64,000 nucleotides of DNA from Azolla caroliniana (lineage: Eukaryota; Polypodiophyta). Position 1 is the stretch's first letter, and the number at the start of each line of letters is the position of its first letter. Under the pieces are notes generated by a model, which saw nothing but the letters and a program-made list of their open reading frames with translations, was not told the origin of the DNA and searched no databases. This document shows positions 9,690 through 20,200 of the stretch, piece by piece. Location: NCBI GenBank assembly GCA_043228905.1, contig JBHGNT010000005.1, positions 13,144,001 to 13,208,000 on the forward strand, given 5' to 3'. The position numbers and the translations under genes are program-made.

Positions 9690-10361
9690 TGTCGGGGTTG
9701 CTACGCCCTTGCGTGCAGAAAGGAGGAGGGACCACGGGGGTCTTGGACCGAAGAGCAAGAGAGAGAGAGGAGAAGGAGAGACCCGATTACACAGAACCGA
9801 AGATTGCACAGGGACACGGCCCAACAAACAGAGATCACAAATAAACGCCGACACAGATGGACGCAACCACGGAAGATATGTACTTATGAATGCAAGAAAA
9901 TAACAGCTAAAGTGTTACAACCCACGGTGGGGCACTAAATAGATACTAACGAAAACGAACAGGGCGGCGAACAGATGCCGACCCCTGTATGTCGCGACGC
10001 ACGGAAAGGGGAAAACAGGTCGGAGGTGCTGCAGGACGCACTCGGGGCGTTCCACAGAACAGCGCAAGCCTCCTCGAAACCTGCACAGGTACGCGATGGA
10101 GCAGAAGACAGAGAGAGCAGGAGTGAGAGAGGAGCTTCGAAATCGGTTCCGCAGCACTTCGTCCTCTCCGCGCGAGATATCTCACTTCTATTCTCCCTCT
10201 TCCTTTCATAGCCCGTCAAGAGGCCGTTTGGCATTAACTGCATACCAACCGAATCTACCCACCTAGGATCCTCGTATGTACTTCTTGGCGCGCGTGTGTG
10301 TAGAGCCGTTTCCCACGCCTTGTTCCTCCGATTCCTCTTGTGGGCGGTTTTCTTCACGACA
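9690..10361 (-). repeat. Element B 5' LTR (672 bp)
   Basis: Partner of 3288-3959. On the minus strand it starts TGTCGTGAAG and ends CCCCGACA. A weak TATA-like TATGAAAG precedes the conserved 17-nt motif at 10153-10169, where transcription probably starts. The right flank ACGT (10362-10365) is the target duplication. Confidence 0.93.
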
Positions 10362-10365
10362 ACGT

Positions 10366-10388
10366 AGTGTGTGGAATACACTACGACA
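10366..10388 (-). repeat. Outer end of element A LTR
   Basis: The last 23 bp of the A LTR, separated from 3287 by the insertion of B. It contains the short inverted repeat gtagtgt/acactac, also present at the end of S3. Confidence 0.75.
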
Positions 10389-11990
10389 ACGTTTGTACAT
10401 CATTCAAGAACAACCATTTTAGAGAGGGAGACCAAATTCCCCCGTCCTAGGACTTAGCTTCATTAGCTGCTTTAGAAAAATTCCTTTCTAGGCTTTTGAC
10501 CCTGGTAACAATCCTCGAATCACAAACTTAACCAAGAGGGCTCTTGACTACATCAAAGGATCTATCAAACCCAAACCTCCATGGATTTTAGGTTGAATCA
10601 ACACCTTCCAAGCAACTTTGGCTACTATTCGAGATCCACTTTTTCCTCCTCGGAGGAAATTACGAATCAAGCTTTGTACTTTCATTATTGCTTACCTTGA
10701 AAATAACCAAATAGAAGGTATAAACCACATGGAGGCCAAAAGTACTGAATTTACTACTACAACCCGACCTGCAAAGGACAATTGTTGGACATCCCAATAT
10801 AAAAGTTTATGCTTTATTGATAATAGTAGCGGGGATAACATAGCTTCTGATTTTAAATCTATACCAACTAGGCATCCCAAATACCGAACAGGTTCACCTT
10901 GGTTAAGCCAGCGGAAAGTAGAACCTGGATACCAAGCAGGATGAGGCTCTGCACCCACCCATAACCCTACCGACTTATTGCAATTAAGAGAGGAACCTGT
11001 AGCTTTTGAGAAATTCTACAAAGCATTTTGTACCTGCCCAAGATTACCAATAGGTAATGCTATACCTTTTATACCAGCTGAAGAAGATCTTATGTATGAA
11101 GCTAGAGCTTCCCCATACAAGATAAAAAGAGAAGGGGCAAGAGGACATACTTGCCTAACTGACTTGGAAATCGGAAATATTGGCCCATAACCTCCATCAA
11201 ACAAAACTGAGCTAGAGGCCTGCCTATATAAGGCCGAAACACCATTTATCCATGCAGTAGGAAAGCCTAATCTTGACAACACTGCCTCAAGAAAGTCCCA
11301 ATCTACTTTATCATAGGCTTTTTCAAAGTCCAATAGTAAAACTGCCATTTGTTGTTTATTTTATTGAGCTAGTGCAACCATTTCCCAGAACAAAAAGATA
11401 TTATCGAAAATGCTTCTATCTTGTATAAAACCAGACTGTGTATCATGAATAATAGATGGAAACATAGATCGTAATCTAAAGGCAATTGTTTTTGCCACAA
11501 TCTTATAAATATCATTGAGCAGTGTTATTGGCTGCCACTTAGAAACTTAATCACATTGCACATTAGACTTAGGAATCATGTATATTATTCCTTCCTTCCA
11601 TTCCGCCGGCATAGCTCCCATTGAAAAAATTAGATTAGTCGCTCTAGTGAGGATAGGGCCAAGAAGATCCCTATAATGTAAGTAGAAGCCAACTCCTATT
11701 CAGTCTTTTCCTGGACAGACATCCTTACCCAAGGATTTAGTTGCAAATAACACCTCTTGGAACGTAAATGGTTGTATTAAATGAGATGCCATTTCATTAG
11801 TGATCTTCTACTAAATAGTTGCAAGTATATCTTGTTTCCTATAAAGACTATTTGTTGTAAAAGTTGTAGCAAACAACAATTGCTGATAATAATTTGAGAC
11901 TATACCTTGCATCTCGGATTCATCTGATGTATATGATCCATCAGGCCATTTCAAGGAGGTAATAGAAACAGGTTTATGTTTTCGTTTGAC
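10389..11990 (-). pseudogene. L1-type LINE reverse transcriptase, decayed
   Basis: Minus-strand non-LTR reverse transcriptase in several frames. It begins with a linker (LKWPDGSYTSDESEMQGIV), then IYMIPKS, QSGFIQDRSIFDN, FEKAYDKVDW and later RYLGCLVGIDLKSEA. The catalytic FADD box is absent: the text jumps from LGQVQNAL to NFSKATGS, so an internal deletion removed it. The 5' end joins element C pol at about 11990, giving a chance fusion ORF at 11811-12161. The 3' end is cut by element A. Several stops are present; no activity is expected. Confidence 0.85.
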
Positions 11991-12387
11991 TGGCCTCACC
12001 TTCCGGTACACAGTCTTGTACTTCGTATGCACATGGGCCGTCTGATCCGACCTGATCCTTTTCCTGAAGTCGGCAATGACTTCGTACATTCCCATAGAAC
12101 TAATCGGAACCGTCTGGTCCTCACTGAGGGCTTCTACGAACACCTTCTGTAGTTCCCCCAAGGTGTCGTCAAAGAGACTGCCTCCATGGTGCCGCTAATT
12201 TCTTCATTGGGGGCGAGGACTCCGCACATCCTGAGTCGTTTCTCCGCCCGCTTCCTTTCCCCGCCGCTGATGTCGGTTATAGTACAACCTCCGTTATCGG
12301 AGAACCAAAATTTCCTTCCTATGGTACATGTGTGGGGTTTCTCCAGGGTGTCTGGACTATCGCGACCCCACACCTTGATAGCCCTCT
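11991..12387 (-). pseudogene. Element C pol, N-terminal remnant
   Basis: Two overlapping frames match the B pol leader: one with WGRDSPDTLEKPHTCTIG and one with MGMYEVIADF and STKYKTV-like HTKYKTV. A frameshift separates them near 12150. It ends at VRPV where the LINE begins. Confidence 0.7.
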
Positions 12388-14254
12388 CTAGAAATACCCT
12401 CGGCTATCGCCGTCGAGGGTCTCACGGTTACGCTCGTGGTTTGCCCACACGGTCAGGAATTGGACGGAGCGACGTCTATCTTGGCTTTTGACGCGCACGT
12501 ACGTTGAACCATTGTCAAGCACCTTGGTCTCCATGCGCGCCGCAGTGATGTATGGTTCGCCGAGAATCACCAGGTGTGAGGATGTCTCCTGCACGAAGAA
12601 GTGTTGGTCAATCTTGACATCCCCAATCTTCACGCTTACATTCGGGAACACCCCGTGCAGTTCCTTCGTAGCGCGTGTCACCGTGCGTATTTTCCAACCG
12701 TGCTTGGTGTTGATGGGCCACTTCCCCTTTTTGTAGAATTCCATGGACATCAGGTTGATCTCCGAGCCGTGGTTTATCAACGCCACTACCAGCTCCTGGA
12801 CGTCGCCGATCCGAACTGGGGTCTCTGTTGTGGCCCTGCCCAGTGTAACTTCGAATAATGGCTTTCCGCCAACTCGTCCTCTAGGGCCGTGTCTTCTAGG
12901 TGCATCGTCCGCACCTCCACGGGCTTCTCTGGTTCCGGCTCCGTCGAGAGCCGCTTCCCCTTCACCAAGTCCACAATAGAATCGTGGAACTCCTTCTTCG
13001 CGATCCCAAGCACTTCCCACAACGACAACTCAACCTTGTTGTTGAGAATCCGCTCCTCTAGGACCTTCTGTAGGTCTGTGGTTCTTTCAATCACAGTGCT
13101 CAGCCGGTAACCTGCTGGCTTGGGCTTGTTTGGCACGTCAGGATTGCCGGCATCATTCTTCTTTGGGCTGAATCAAGTCCTATATCGTTGTGAGGGTCCG
13201 GCCCCTACACCCTTCCCCATATGCTTGTCTTCTACCAGAACCTCGTAGTTCTGGCACACGGCTTCCACGAAGCCGGTCTTTTCCTCAACCGGATCGCTCC
13301 ACCCGGTGACCTCCCGGACCCGTCTTTCCGCGCGGTCCGCTTCCTCCTTCCTCAATCGCATACCAGCGAAGCCTTCTAGCACCACCGGCCAGAAGCCCGA
13401 GTCTTTCATTTTCCGGTCTTGGTTACCTCCTACCCAGATTTCGGCTGATGCTTAATAATGGATGGCCTCTGCATGGCGCGCCTCCGCTTCATCCCGCTGT
13501 GCCCGAAATTTGTTTCCACGGCTCTCCGGGTATCACCAGCGTGCACCCGTCCATTCCACAGGTACAGCACATTATCCCTGAGGGCTTTGGCAAACTCTAT
13601 GCAGTCTTGCCGGCTGTGTTCGATTGCGTCGCACCACACACACCGTTGTCCGACCGCTGGCCTCCGATCGTGTGGCTGCCTTCCACCGTCTCTCTAGGCC
13701 TGCGCGATCTGCAGGTCGCACACCATTTCTGTCAACTCCTCCAGAGCTACTCCTCCTGATGGTCCCTTGACTGCGCCGGTCGATGTTGAGCCCGTCTCGA
13801 GCCAATCCCGGGGTTCTTCTTTCCGCGCCGGTGGGGGTCCCTCAAGGTTTCTTGTCGCAACCGCTCCTGTGCCCGACGAGCCCTTGTCGACCCACTCACG
13901 CCGCTTGTCGAAACGGCTGCAGACTCCTTTGACCACGGTCCAGTCGGTCGTCAGCCCGTCATCTGTCTCTAGTAGGAGACCCACTTGATCCCGATCCCTC
14001 ACGTCCACTGCTTTTACGAACAATAGGATGTGGCTCGTATCTAGCACAGTCCTGTCTAGAGCCGAGAGTTGTGTGAAGCGTTCTTCAAACTCCTGCAGGA
14101 GCGCCGATGCGTTCCTCCCCTTTCCGGGGTTCTCCACCCACTCCATGAAGTCCCGCTTCGATAACCAAAGTGCATCGTCAAGCCTGTACCTTTCGAGGAG
14201 CTGCACTTTGGCGAGCTCTGATTCCCTCATTTTCGATTCCTCTGCCGCCTTGCT
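12388..14254 (-). pseudogene. Element C gag-protease, broken
   Basis: Reads in at least three frames. The capsid part (13694-14230) resembles B. An intact-looking zinc-knuckle CX2CX4HX4C lies near 13600 in another frame. The protease block is at 12388-12840. The first protease residue is changed, reading ALINHGSEINLMS, so the catalytic Asp is now Asn. The end is TAT-TTC-TAG with pol in the -1 frame, as in A and B. Non-functional. Confidence 0.8.
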
Positions 14255-14272
14255 TCATGCCGGGTTCACCAA
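14255..14272 (-). other. Element C primer-binding site, degraded
   Basis: Two mismatches to the tRNA-Trp-type 18-mer (plus view ttcatgccgggttcacca). Confidence 0.6.
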
Positions 14273-14278
14273 ATTAAT

Positions 14279-14907
14279 ATCGTGTTGTTATGCTTTCACG
14301 TATGAAATAAGGCGGGACCGCAGGGGCCTTGAACTTAGGAGCGTGAGAGATGAGAGTGAGAGAGATTCGCAGAAAACACAGAGAGACATAAACGAGAGAA
14401 TCAATTCCAATAATAGTATAGATTACAGAGCTTGCAATGTTACAACCGGCAAGCCGGTGACAGACTCAACACAGACGAACACATGCACTGAAATTCGCAG
14501 TGGAGCCTCTACCGGAAGCACATGGCTTTCACGCAACAGAGGTAGCCAACTTAACCTAAAATCCCTGCAGAAGCAACAATGATGGTGGAGGAAGGAGCTC
14601 GGTTCCCAGTCCGATAGCACTTCGTCCTCTCCAAAATGTGTGATCCCTCTCTCAGCCTTTTTACCTCCCTTTTATAGGCCGCTCGGGAAGACCGTTACAC
14701 CCTTGGCCACATACATTTACCCTCCATCCCCTCAGACAGAGATACGCTTGTTTACCCTAGACAATTAATGCATACTGCCTAGTATATTTACATCAGCTGA
14801 ATCAAACCTAGTTATGTACAAATTAATAAATAGTGCGGCCACACGTACGGGTCGGTTCCTGTGCCTTTTCCCCCCGTTTCCTCCTATGGCCGGTTTTCTC
14901 CACGACA
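14279..14907 (-). repeat. Element C 5' LTR (about 629 bp)
   Basis: The inner end aligns with B (tatcgtgttgttatgc against tgtcggggttgctacgc, with the terminal TG mutated); the outer end is CCACGACA. It contains a good TATA box (CCTATAAAAGGG on minus, near 14670) about 40 nt before the 17-nt motif at 14616-14632 shared with B and N. The plus-strand ORF at 14028-14582 overlaps it and is spurious. Confidence 0.75.
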
Positions 14908-16636
14908 CCAAGTCGAGAGGGTGCCTTGCTCCGCGCCCTCTCCCGTGGTACCGATGTACCGTGTTCCGGCCTCCCCATAGGCTTGCCTCTTCCCCCCTTT
15001 CGGATTGGGTATCCAGAAGTCGGCTCTGCCCGGTTCTCATCTGGGCTCGTCCGTTACACAGCATTGTCGGGTCCCATTCTCCTACCGCCACCGTTAGTAT
15101 CTTGGTCTTATGTCGGATCCGATGCCGACCGCCGAAGTCTCTAGCCCGGTGTGAGGTGACCCATAGGACTGGTCTTTGTTCCACCGCTTCCGGATTGGTT
15201 GTATTGGCTGTGACCTCTGCATCCTTGCCGCCACTTTCCATCTCTTAGGTCTTCCATTGGTTCTCGGACGTAACCGCGTAAGTCTCACGAACAAGTGTGA
15301 AGGACCCATACTTTAGTCAACTGCCTCTCGGACGCAACCACGTAAGTCTCACGAACAAGTGTGGAGGACCCATACTTTAGTCAACCGCCTCCGCCGCCGT
15401 CGTCGATCCGCTTTCTTGCGCTTCCTCACCATCTTCCTTCTCTTTCGGTCTCACGTTGCCACGCCGGCCAAACTGCCAAAGTCTCCGGTCAAGATGTGGG
15501 GGAACCGACTTCGTAACGACTCTCGACGGCTTGTCCCAGGCCACCGACCCTTTTAGTGGTGTAGGTGGATTGCATCCGCTCTATGATCGATCAAGCCCCG
15601 CCTGGGCTTGATTCTCCAATGTCCGGAGTTTCGGCTCCGATGCCATTCCTGCTAGACTCGTTCCGTACCCTCGATCATCTTCTTCCCGCTTCCCCACCTT
15701 CGCCCGGTCAGTCTATCTCCCCATGTAAAAGAGGGCGGCTCGTCTCGCACCCTGTTCCGTGTCGGCACCTTCATGCCAAACTGTGCCCTAGTCACACGAT
15801 CCACGTCTAGATCATGCTCCACCCAAATCGGGATACTGACCAGTCCGATCCCCGGTCGGTTCGACTTCCGATTCCACTCCCCTTGGCACCGACTCTCATT
15901 TTCTCCTTCTCTGTCGTGGCTCCGTCCTCGACCTTCTCGTAGGCCGTTTCCCATCCATCTTCGCTGGCATCGTGCCAGGACTCCTCACTTGCGCCTTCCA
16001 TCTCTCCGCTCTTATGTCGGCAAATGGGCTCGATTGCGGAGTTTCCGGAATCCGCGTGGAGAGCTCTTCTTCGCTTCCGACCTCCTCCTTGGCCGATCTT
16101 TCTTCGCAAGTCGAGAGGGTCGCTTGCTTCGCACCCTCTCCCATGGCACCATCATACCGATCTTCTGCCATCTCGTGAGGCAAGTCCGTCTCCTCGGCAT
16201 CAACTTGTGGCCTCGATCATTCCTCTTCCTCGAGCATTGCCTCAAGAACTGTGTATGCCTCCGCAATCCTGGCCCTGAAGCCGAGCCTTGCCGACTCTCT
16301 TTTCCGCTCGCCCTCTTCCCGTTGTGATGGCGCGTCGTCGCGCGCCTTCCACCTAGCTCTATTGGCTCGCTCGTCATCTAGCCATTCACATACCCTTCCG
16401 ACTTTCGACCAATCCTCCGTAAGGCCATTCGCTCCGTCATCATCTTCAAGCTCAATCCCGATGGCCTCCCGTTCCGCTCGGTCGATCGACCTAACGAACA
16501 ACAGGACTTTGTCCGCCCCCATCAAACTTTGCTCCCGCTCCGGGAGCCGAGCAAGCCGTCACTCGAACTCTCAGAACGCCTTCGTTGCCCCTCGGTGGGT
16601 CTTCGCCAATGCCACCCACTGGTTGAAGTTGCGTCG
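14908..16636 (-). pseudogene. Element D gag region, inner part, decayed
   Basis: Minus-strand coding remnant lying between C and E. The recognisable block at 16217-16525 (GADKVLLFVRS, then AIGIELEDDDGANGLTEDW) matches the gag of element M. Upstream the frame is broken by stops. From 14908 to 16200 there is only Arg/Glu-rich text with loosely repeated segments (a block starting aagtcgagaggg occurs at 14911 and 16097), and I cannot assign a domain. The D frame continues on the other side of E at 21990. Confidence 0.65.
15262..15389. repeat. 64-bp tandem duplication
   Basis: Two adjacent copies with period 64 bp, each holding cgtaagtctcacgaacaag and acccatactttagtcaac, differing at a few positions. 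It lies in element D and I see no coding role. Confidence 0.8.
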
Positions 16637-17256
16637 TGTAAGGAATAGACCCTTCTATCCACCTTCTTATCTCGGCCACAACCGATTAATCGCGGATCAA
16701 TGGAGCAGAAAATAGGAAACACACGTAGAAACAAAACGAAGAAACGCGAGTACACAAGGATTAACGTGGAAAACCCTAAACGGGGAAAAACCACGGGAGT
16801 ACAAGACTCCAAACAACACTATACAGAGAAGTATACAATGACGAGCTCCAAGGCGACGACCTTGAGCTCGCTGTCCTCGCCACAGGCGGCGGAAATACAC
16901 AGAGGCGTCTACCTCTTTCTCTCTCGCGCTCTCTCTCTCTCTCTCTCTCACGGCTGCTCTCTCTTCACGCCTCTAAAGTGGAAAAACAGAAAAATGAGAA
17001 GCAACAGGAAAACTGTTTGCCCTAAGTCATATTTATACTTATATGACTTTGGGCTATTTACAACTATAGCCTCAGGGGGCTCGTAGCGAACATATTCACG
17101 GATATGTCCCTGCATCCGGATCGCTCTCCGGGTACATTCGTCATCCGGCACCGAAGCCGGGGTCTTCGTCATCCGGATCCGAAACCGAAACCGGGCTTGT
17201 CGGCATTCATCTCCGATATCCGACCATCCCATCCGAAAGGGACCGAAATCCCAACA
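16637..17256 (-). repeat. Element E 3' LTR (620 bp)
   Basis: Plus view TGTAAGGAATAG...AATCCCAACA. It contains a (CT)n run near 16927-16950 and no gene; the plus-strand ORF at 16700-17086 is present identically in both LTRs and is an LTR shadow. The run GAAGGGGGAGTT at 17257-17268 (minus) next to it is the polypurine tract. Confidence 0.95.
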
Positions 17257-17266
17257 AACTCCCCCT

Positions 17267-20200
17267 TCACTTCGGCATGGGATGTCTTTCCAATCCGATC
17301 CTCTTCCGGCATGCTTCCAGCTTGTCGGGTGTGAGCACCTTGGTCAGCATATCCGACCCGTTCTCGTCGGTGTGGATCTTCGTCAGCACGAACTCCTTGT
17401 CTTCTATCCTTTCCCGGATCCAGTGGTATCTACGCTGGATGTGTTTCGTCCGGGAGTGATAGGCTGCGTTCTTCGCAAGGTGGATGGCACTCTGACTGTC
17501 GCAGTAGAGTCGGTACTCCTCTTGCCGGATACCGAGCTCTCTAATGAAGTCCTTCATCCATATTATTTCCTTGCCGGCTTCAACAGCTGCCATGTACTCC
17601 GCCTCCGTGGTTGACAACGCAACCGTCTTCTGCAGCCTCGACTGCCACGAAACAGCTCCCCCTGCATACGTCATCACATACCCTGATGTGGACCGGCTGG
17701 TATCTGCATCAGCCGACATATCCGAATCGGTGAAACCGTCGAGTTCGGGTTTACCGGAGCCGAATCGGAGGCACACGTTTGCCGTGCCCTTCAGGTATCG
17801 GAGTATCCACTTGGCCGCGTTCCAATGCTCTTTGCCGGGATTGCTCATGTACCGGCTCACCACTCCGACTGCATATCCGATGTCCGGTCTCGTACACACC
17901 ATGGCGTACATCAAGCTCCCGACGGCTGAGGCATACGGCACTTTCATCATATCCTCCTTCTCAGCCTTTGTCTTGGGACTTTGCTTGCTGGACAGCTTGC
18001 AGTTTGCCGGGAGGGTCGATCCGACCGGTCTTGCTTCCGACATGTTGAACCGGTGAAGCACCTTCGTCACGTACTTCTCCTGTGACAGCCACAACTGCTT
18101 CTTCTTCCGGTCCCGGATGATGTGCATCCCTAGTATTTGCCTCGCCGGACCCAGGTCCTTCATTGAGAAGGTTCGGTGAAGAGCCTTCTTCAGCATCCGT
18201 ATCTTGACCTGGTCCCGTCCGACGATCAACATGTCGTCCACGTACAGGAGGAGTATTAGAGAGTCTCCTCCTTCGAACTCCTTCACAAACACGCAGTGGT
18301 CGGACTGCGTTTTGAGGTACCCTTCGTCGGTCATGAAGGAGTCGAACTTCCGGTACCATTGCCGGGGAGCCTGCTTCAGTCCGTAAAGGCTCTTCTTCAA
18401 CCGGCATACCAGGTGCTCCTTCCCTTCCTTCTCGAATCCTTCCGGTTGCTGCATGTAGATCTCTTCATCGAGGTCGCCGTGAAGGAATGCCGTCTTCACG
18501 TCCATCTGTTCTACCTCGAGGTCCATGCTTGCCGCTATGCTCAGCACCGTCCGGATGGAGGTCATCTTCACTACCGGGGCAAATATCTCGTCGAAGTCGA
18601 CGCCCTTCTTTTGCTGAAACCCCTTCACCACGATCCTGGCTTTGTATCTCGGGGGGTTTCCGGCATCTCCCGGTTTCAGCTTGAACACCCACTTGTTTCG
18701 AAGTGCCCGCTTTCCCTTCGGCAACTCCACAAGTTCATATGTGTGGTTCTCATGCAGGGAATCCATCTCGTCCTGCATGGCACTCAACCACCTGCGGCTC
18801 TGGGTGTCATGCTTCGCTTCTTCAAAGCTCTCCGGCTCCCCCTCGTCGGTTAGCAGCACGTGCTCTGGTTCCGGAAATCTCCGGGGGGCCCTTCTCTCTC
18901 TTAGAGGATATCTCCGTTCCGGAGCTTCGGTAACCGGTTCTTCCGATTCTTCTTCATCCGAGACCATTTCGGGATCGGGGCCGGTTCCGGTATCATTTTC
19001 ATCTTCTTCGGCCGGTTCTGTGTCTTCACCGTCTTCGGCCGGATCCTCGAGTGCTAACCGGTCCCTTGCCGGTCGGGACTGCTCCTCGTAGAGTTGATCC
19101 TTACCGGTCGACTTGGAGCTCTTCATCTTCTTCTCCGACTCCCAGTCGGCGAGCGTCTTGTTCTCCATGAAGATGATATCACGACTCCGGAATATCTTCT
19201 TGTCGACCGGGTCCCATACTCGGTAGCCGAACTCGTCGTCGCCGTAACCGAGGAATATGCATGGCCGGGTCTTCGGATCTAGCTTTCCTCTCCGGTCCTT
19301 TGCCACATGCACGTATGCGAGACACCCGAACACCTTCAGATGCCGGTAGGACACTTCCTTACCAGTCCACACTTTCTGCGGCGTGTCTCCGTCCAAAGGT
19401 ACTGAGGGTGATCTGTTTATCACGTATGTCGCCGTCGACATTGCCTCAGCCCAAAACCCCTTGGGTAATTTCGCATGCGCCAGCATACTCCGGACCCGCT
19501 CCATTATGGTCCGGTTCATCCTCTCGGCCAGCCCGTTCAGTTCCGGCGTCTTCGGCACAGTAAACTCGAGTCGGATTCCCTTCGAGCGACAGTACTCCTG
19601 GAACTGCCCTCGGTATTCCCCTCCGTTATCCGCTCGTATCGCTTTCAGCTTCTTGCCGGATTCTCTTTCCACTCTCGCATGGAGTTCTTTGAAGACGGAC
19701 AACACTTGGTCCTTTGTCTTCATCGGTGCCGTCCACAGTTTTCGGCTATGATCATCGATGAATGTTACGAAGTACTGGGCTCCGCCATGTGACTTCGTCT
19801 CTACCTGACACACGTCAGTGTGCACCAACTCCAATGGTGCGCTACGTCTCGTCGGTGGCCTTGAGTGGAAGGAGGTTCGGTTCTGCTTACCGGCCAGGCA
19901 ATCGGTGCACTTCTCCAGGTGCACGTGCTTCACTGGGATGAGGTTGTCTTCTGCAAGCCTCTTCATCCCCTTCTCACTCATGTGGCACAGTCTTTTGTGC
20001 CACAGCTCACCGGCAGTGTCGGCTGCCACATTCAGCTCTTCCGGACATAACCGGGCATTCATCAGGTACAGTGTGTTGACCTTCCGGGCCCGAACCACTA
20101 TCAAGCTCCCCTTGCTGAACTTCATGATACCGTTCCGGATGCTACCCGTGTAGCCTTCATCATCTAGCCTCCCGGCCGAAATCAGGTTCAGTCGGACCTC

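Larger units (their letters stand above)
3288..10361 (-). mobile_element. Ty3/gypsy element B, full length, young
   Basis: Complete 7074-bp element on the minus strand, inserted in the LTR of element A. Two 672-bp LTRs differ at two positions by eye. They are flanked by a 4-bp duplication ACGT (3284-3287 and 10362-10365). The PBS, polypurine tract, gag-protease ORF and pol ORF are all present and open. The related LTR S3 shows the uninterrupted target sequence, which confirms the boundaries. It could be autonomous; pol would have to be reached by a -1 frameshift. Confidence 0.92.
1..10388 (-). mobile_element. Ty3/gypsy element A, partial, split by element B
   Basis: Minus-strand gypsy element running off the left edge. 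Visible parts are the start of pol, a complete gag-protease ORF, a PBS and the 5' LTR. Element B (3288-10361) has inserted into the LTR, which resumes at 10366-10388. The sequence right of the LTR (from 10389, starting acgt) is LINE, so A inserted into the LINE. The second LTR and most of pol lie outside the window. It belongs to the same lineage as B, C, D, M and N, judged by gag, protease and PBS. Confidence 0.85.
11991..14907 (-). mobile_element. Ty3/gypsy element C, partial and degenerate
   Basis: Minus-strand relative of A and B with a 5' LTR (14279-14907), degraded PBS, gag-protease in several frames and the first part of pol. The LINE entered its pol at 11990; the remainder lies left of the window. 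It sits inside element D. Identity to B is lower than that of N and frames are broken, so it is older. Confidence 0.82.

Noticed and set aside
15262-15389. CRISPR-like or satellite array
   Set aside because: Only two adjacent units with no spacers; a plain tandem duplication.
16700-17086. Plus-strand ORF of 128 aa, present twice (also 21433-21819)
   Set aside because: It is identical in both copies only because both are LTRs of element E; no domain, and it runs through microsatellite sequence.
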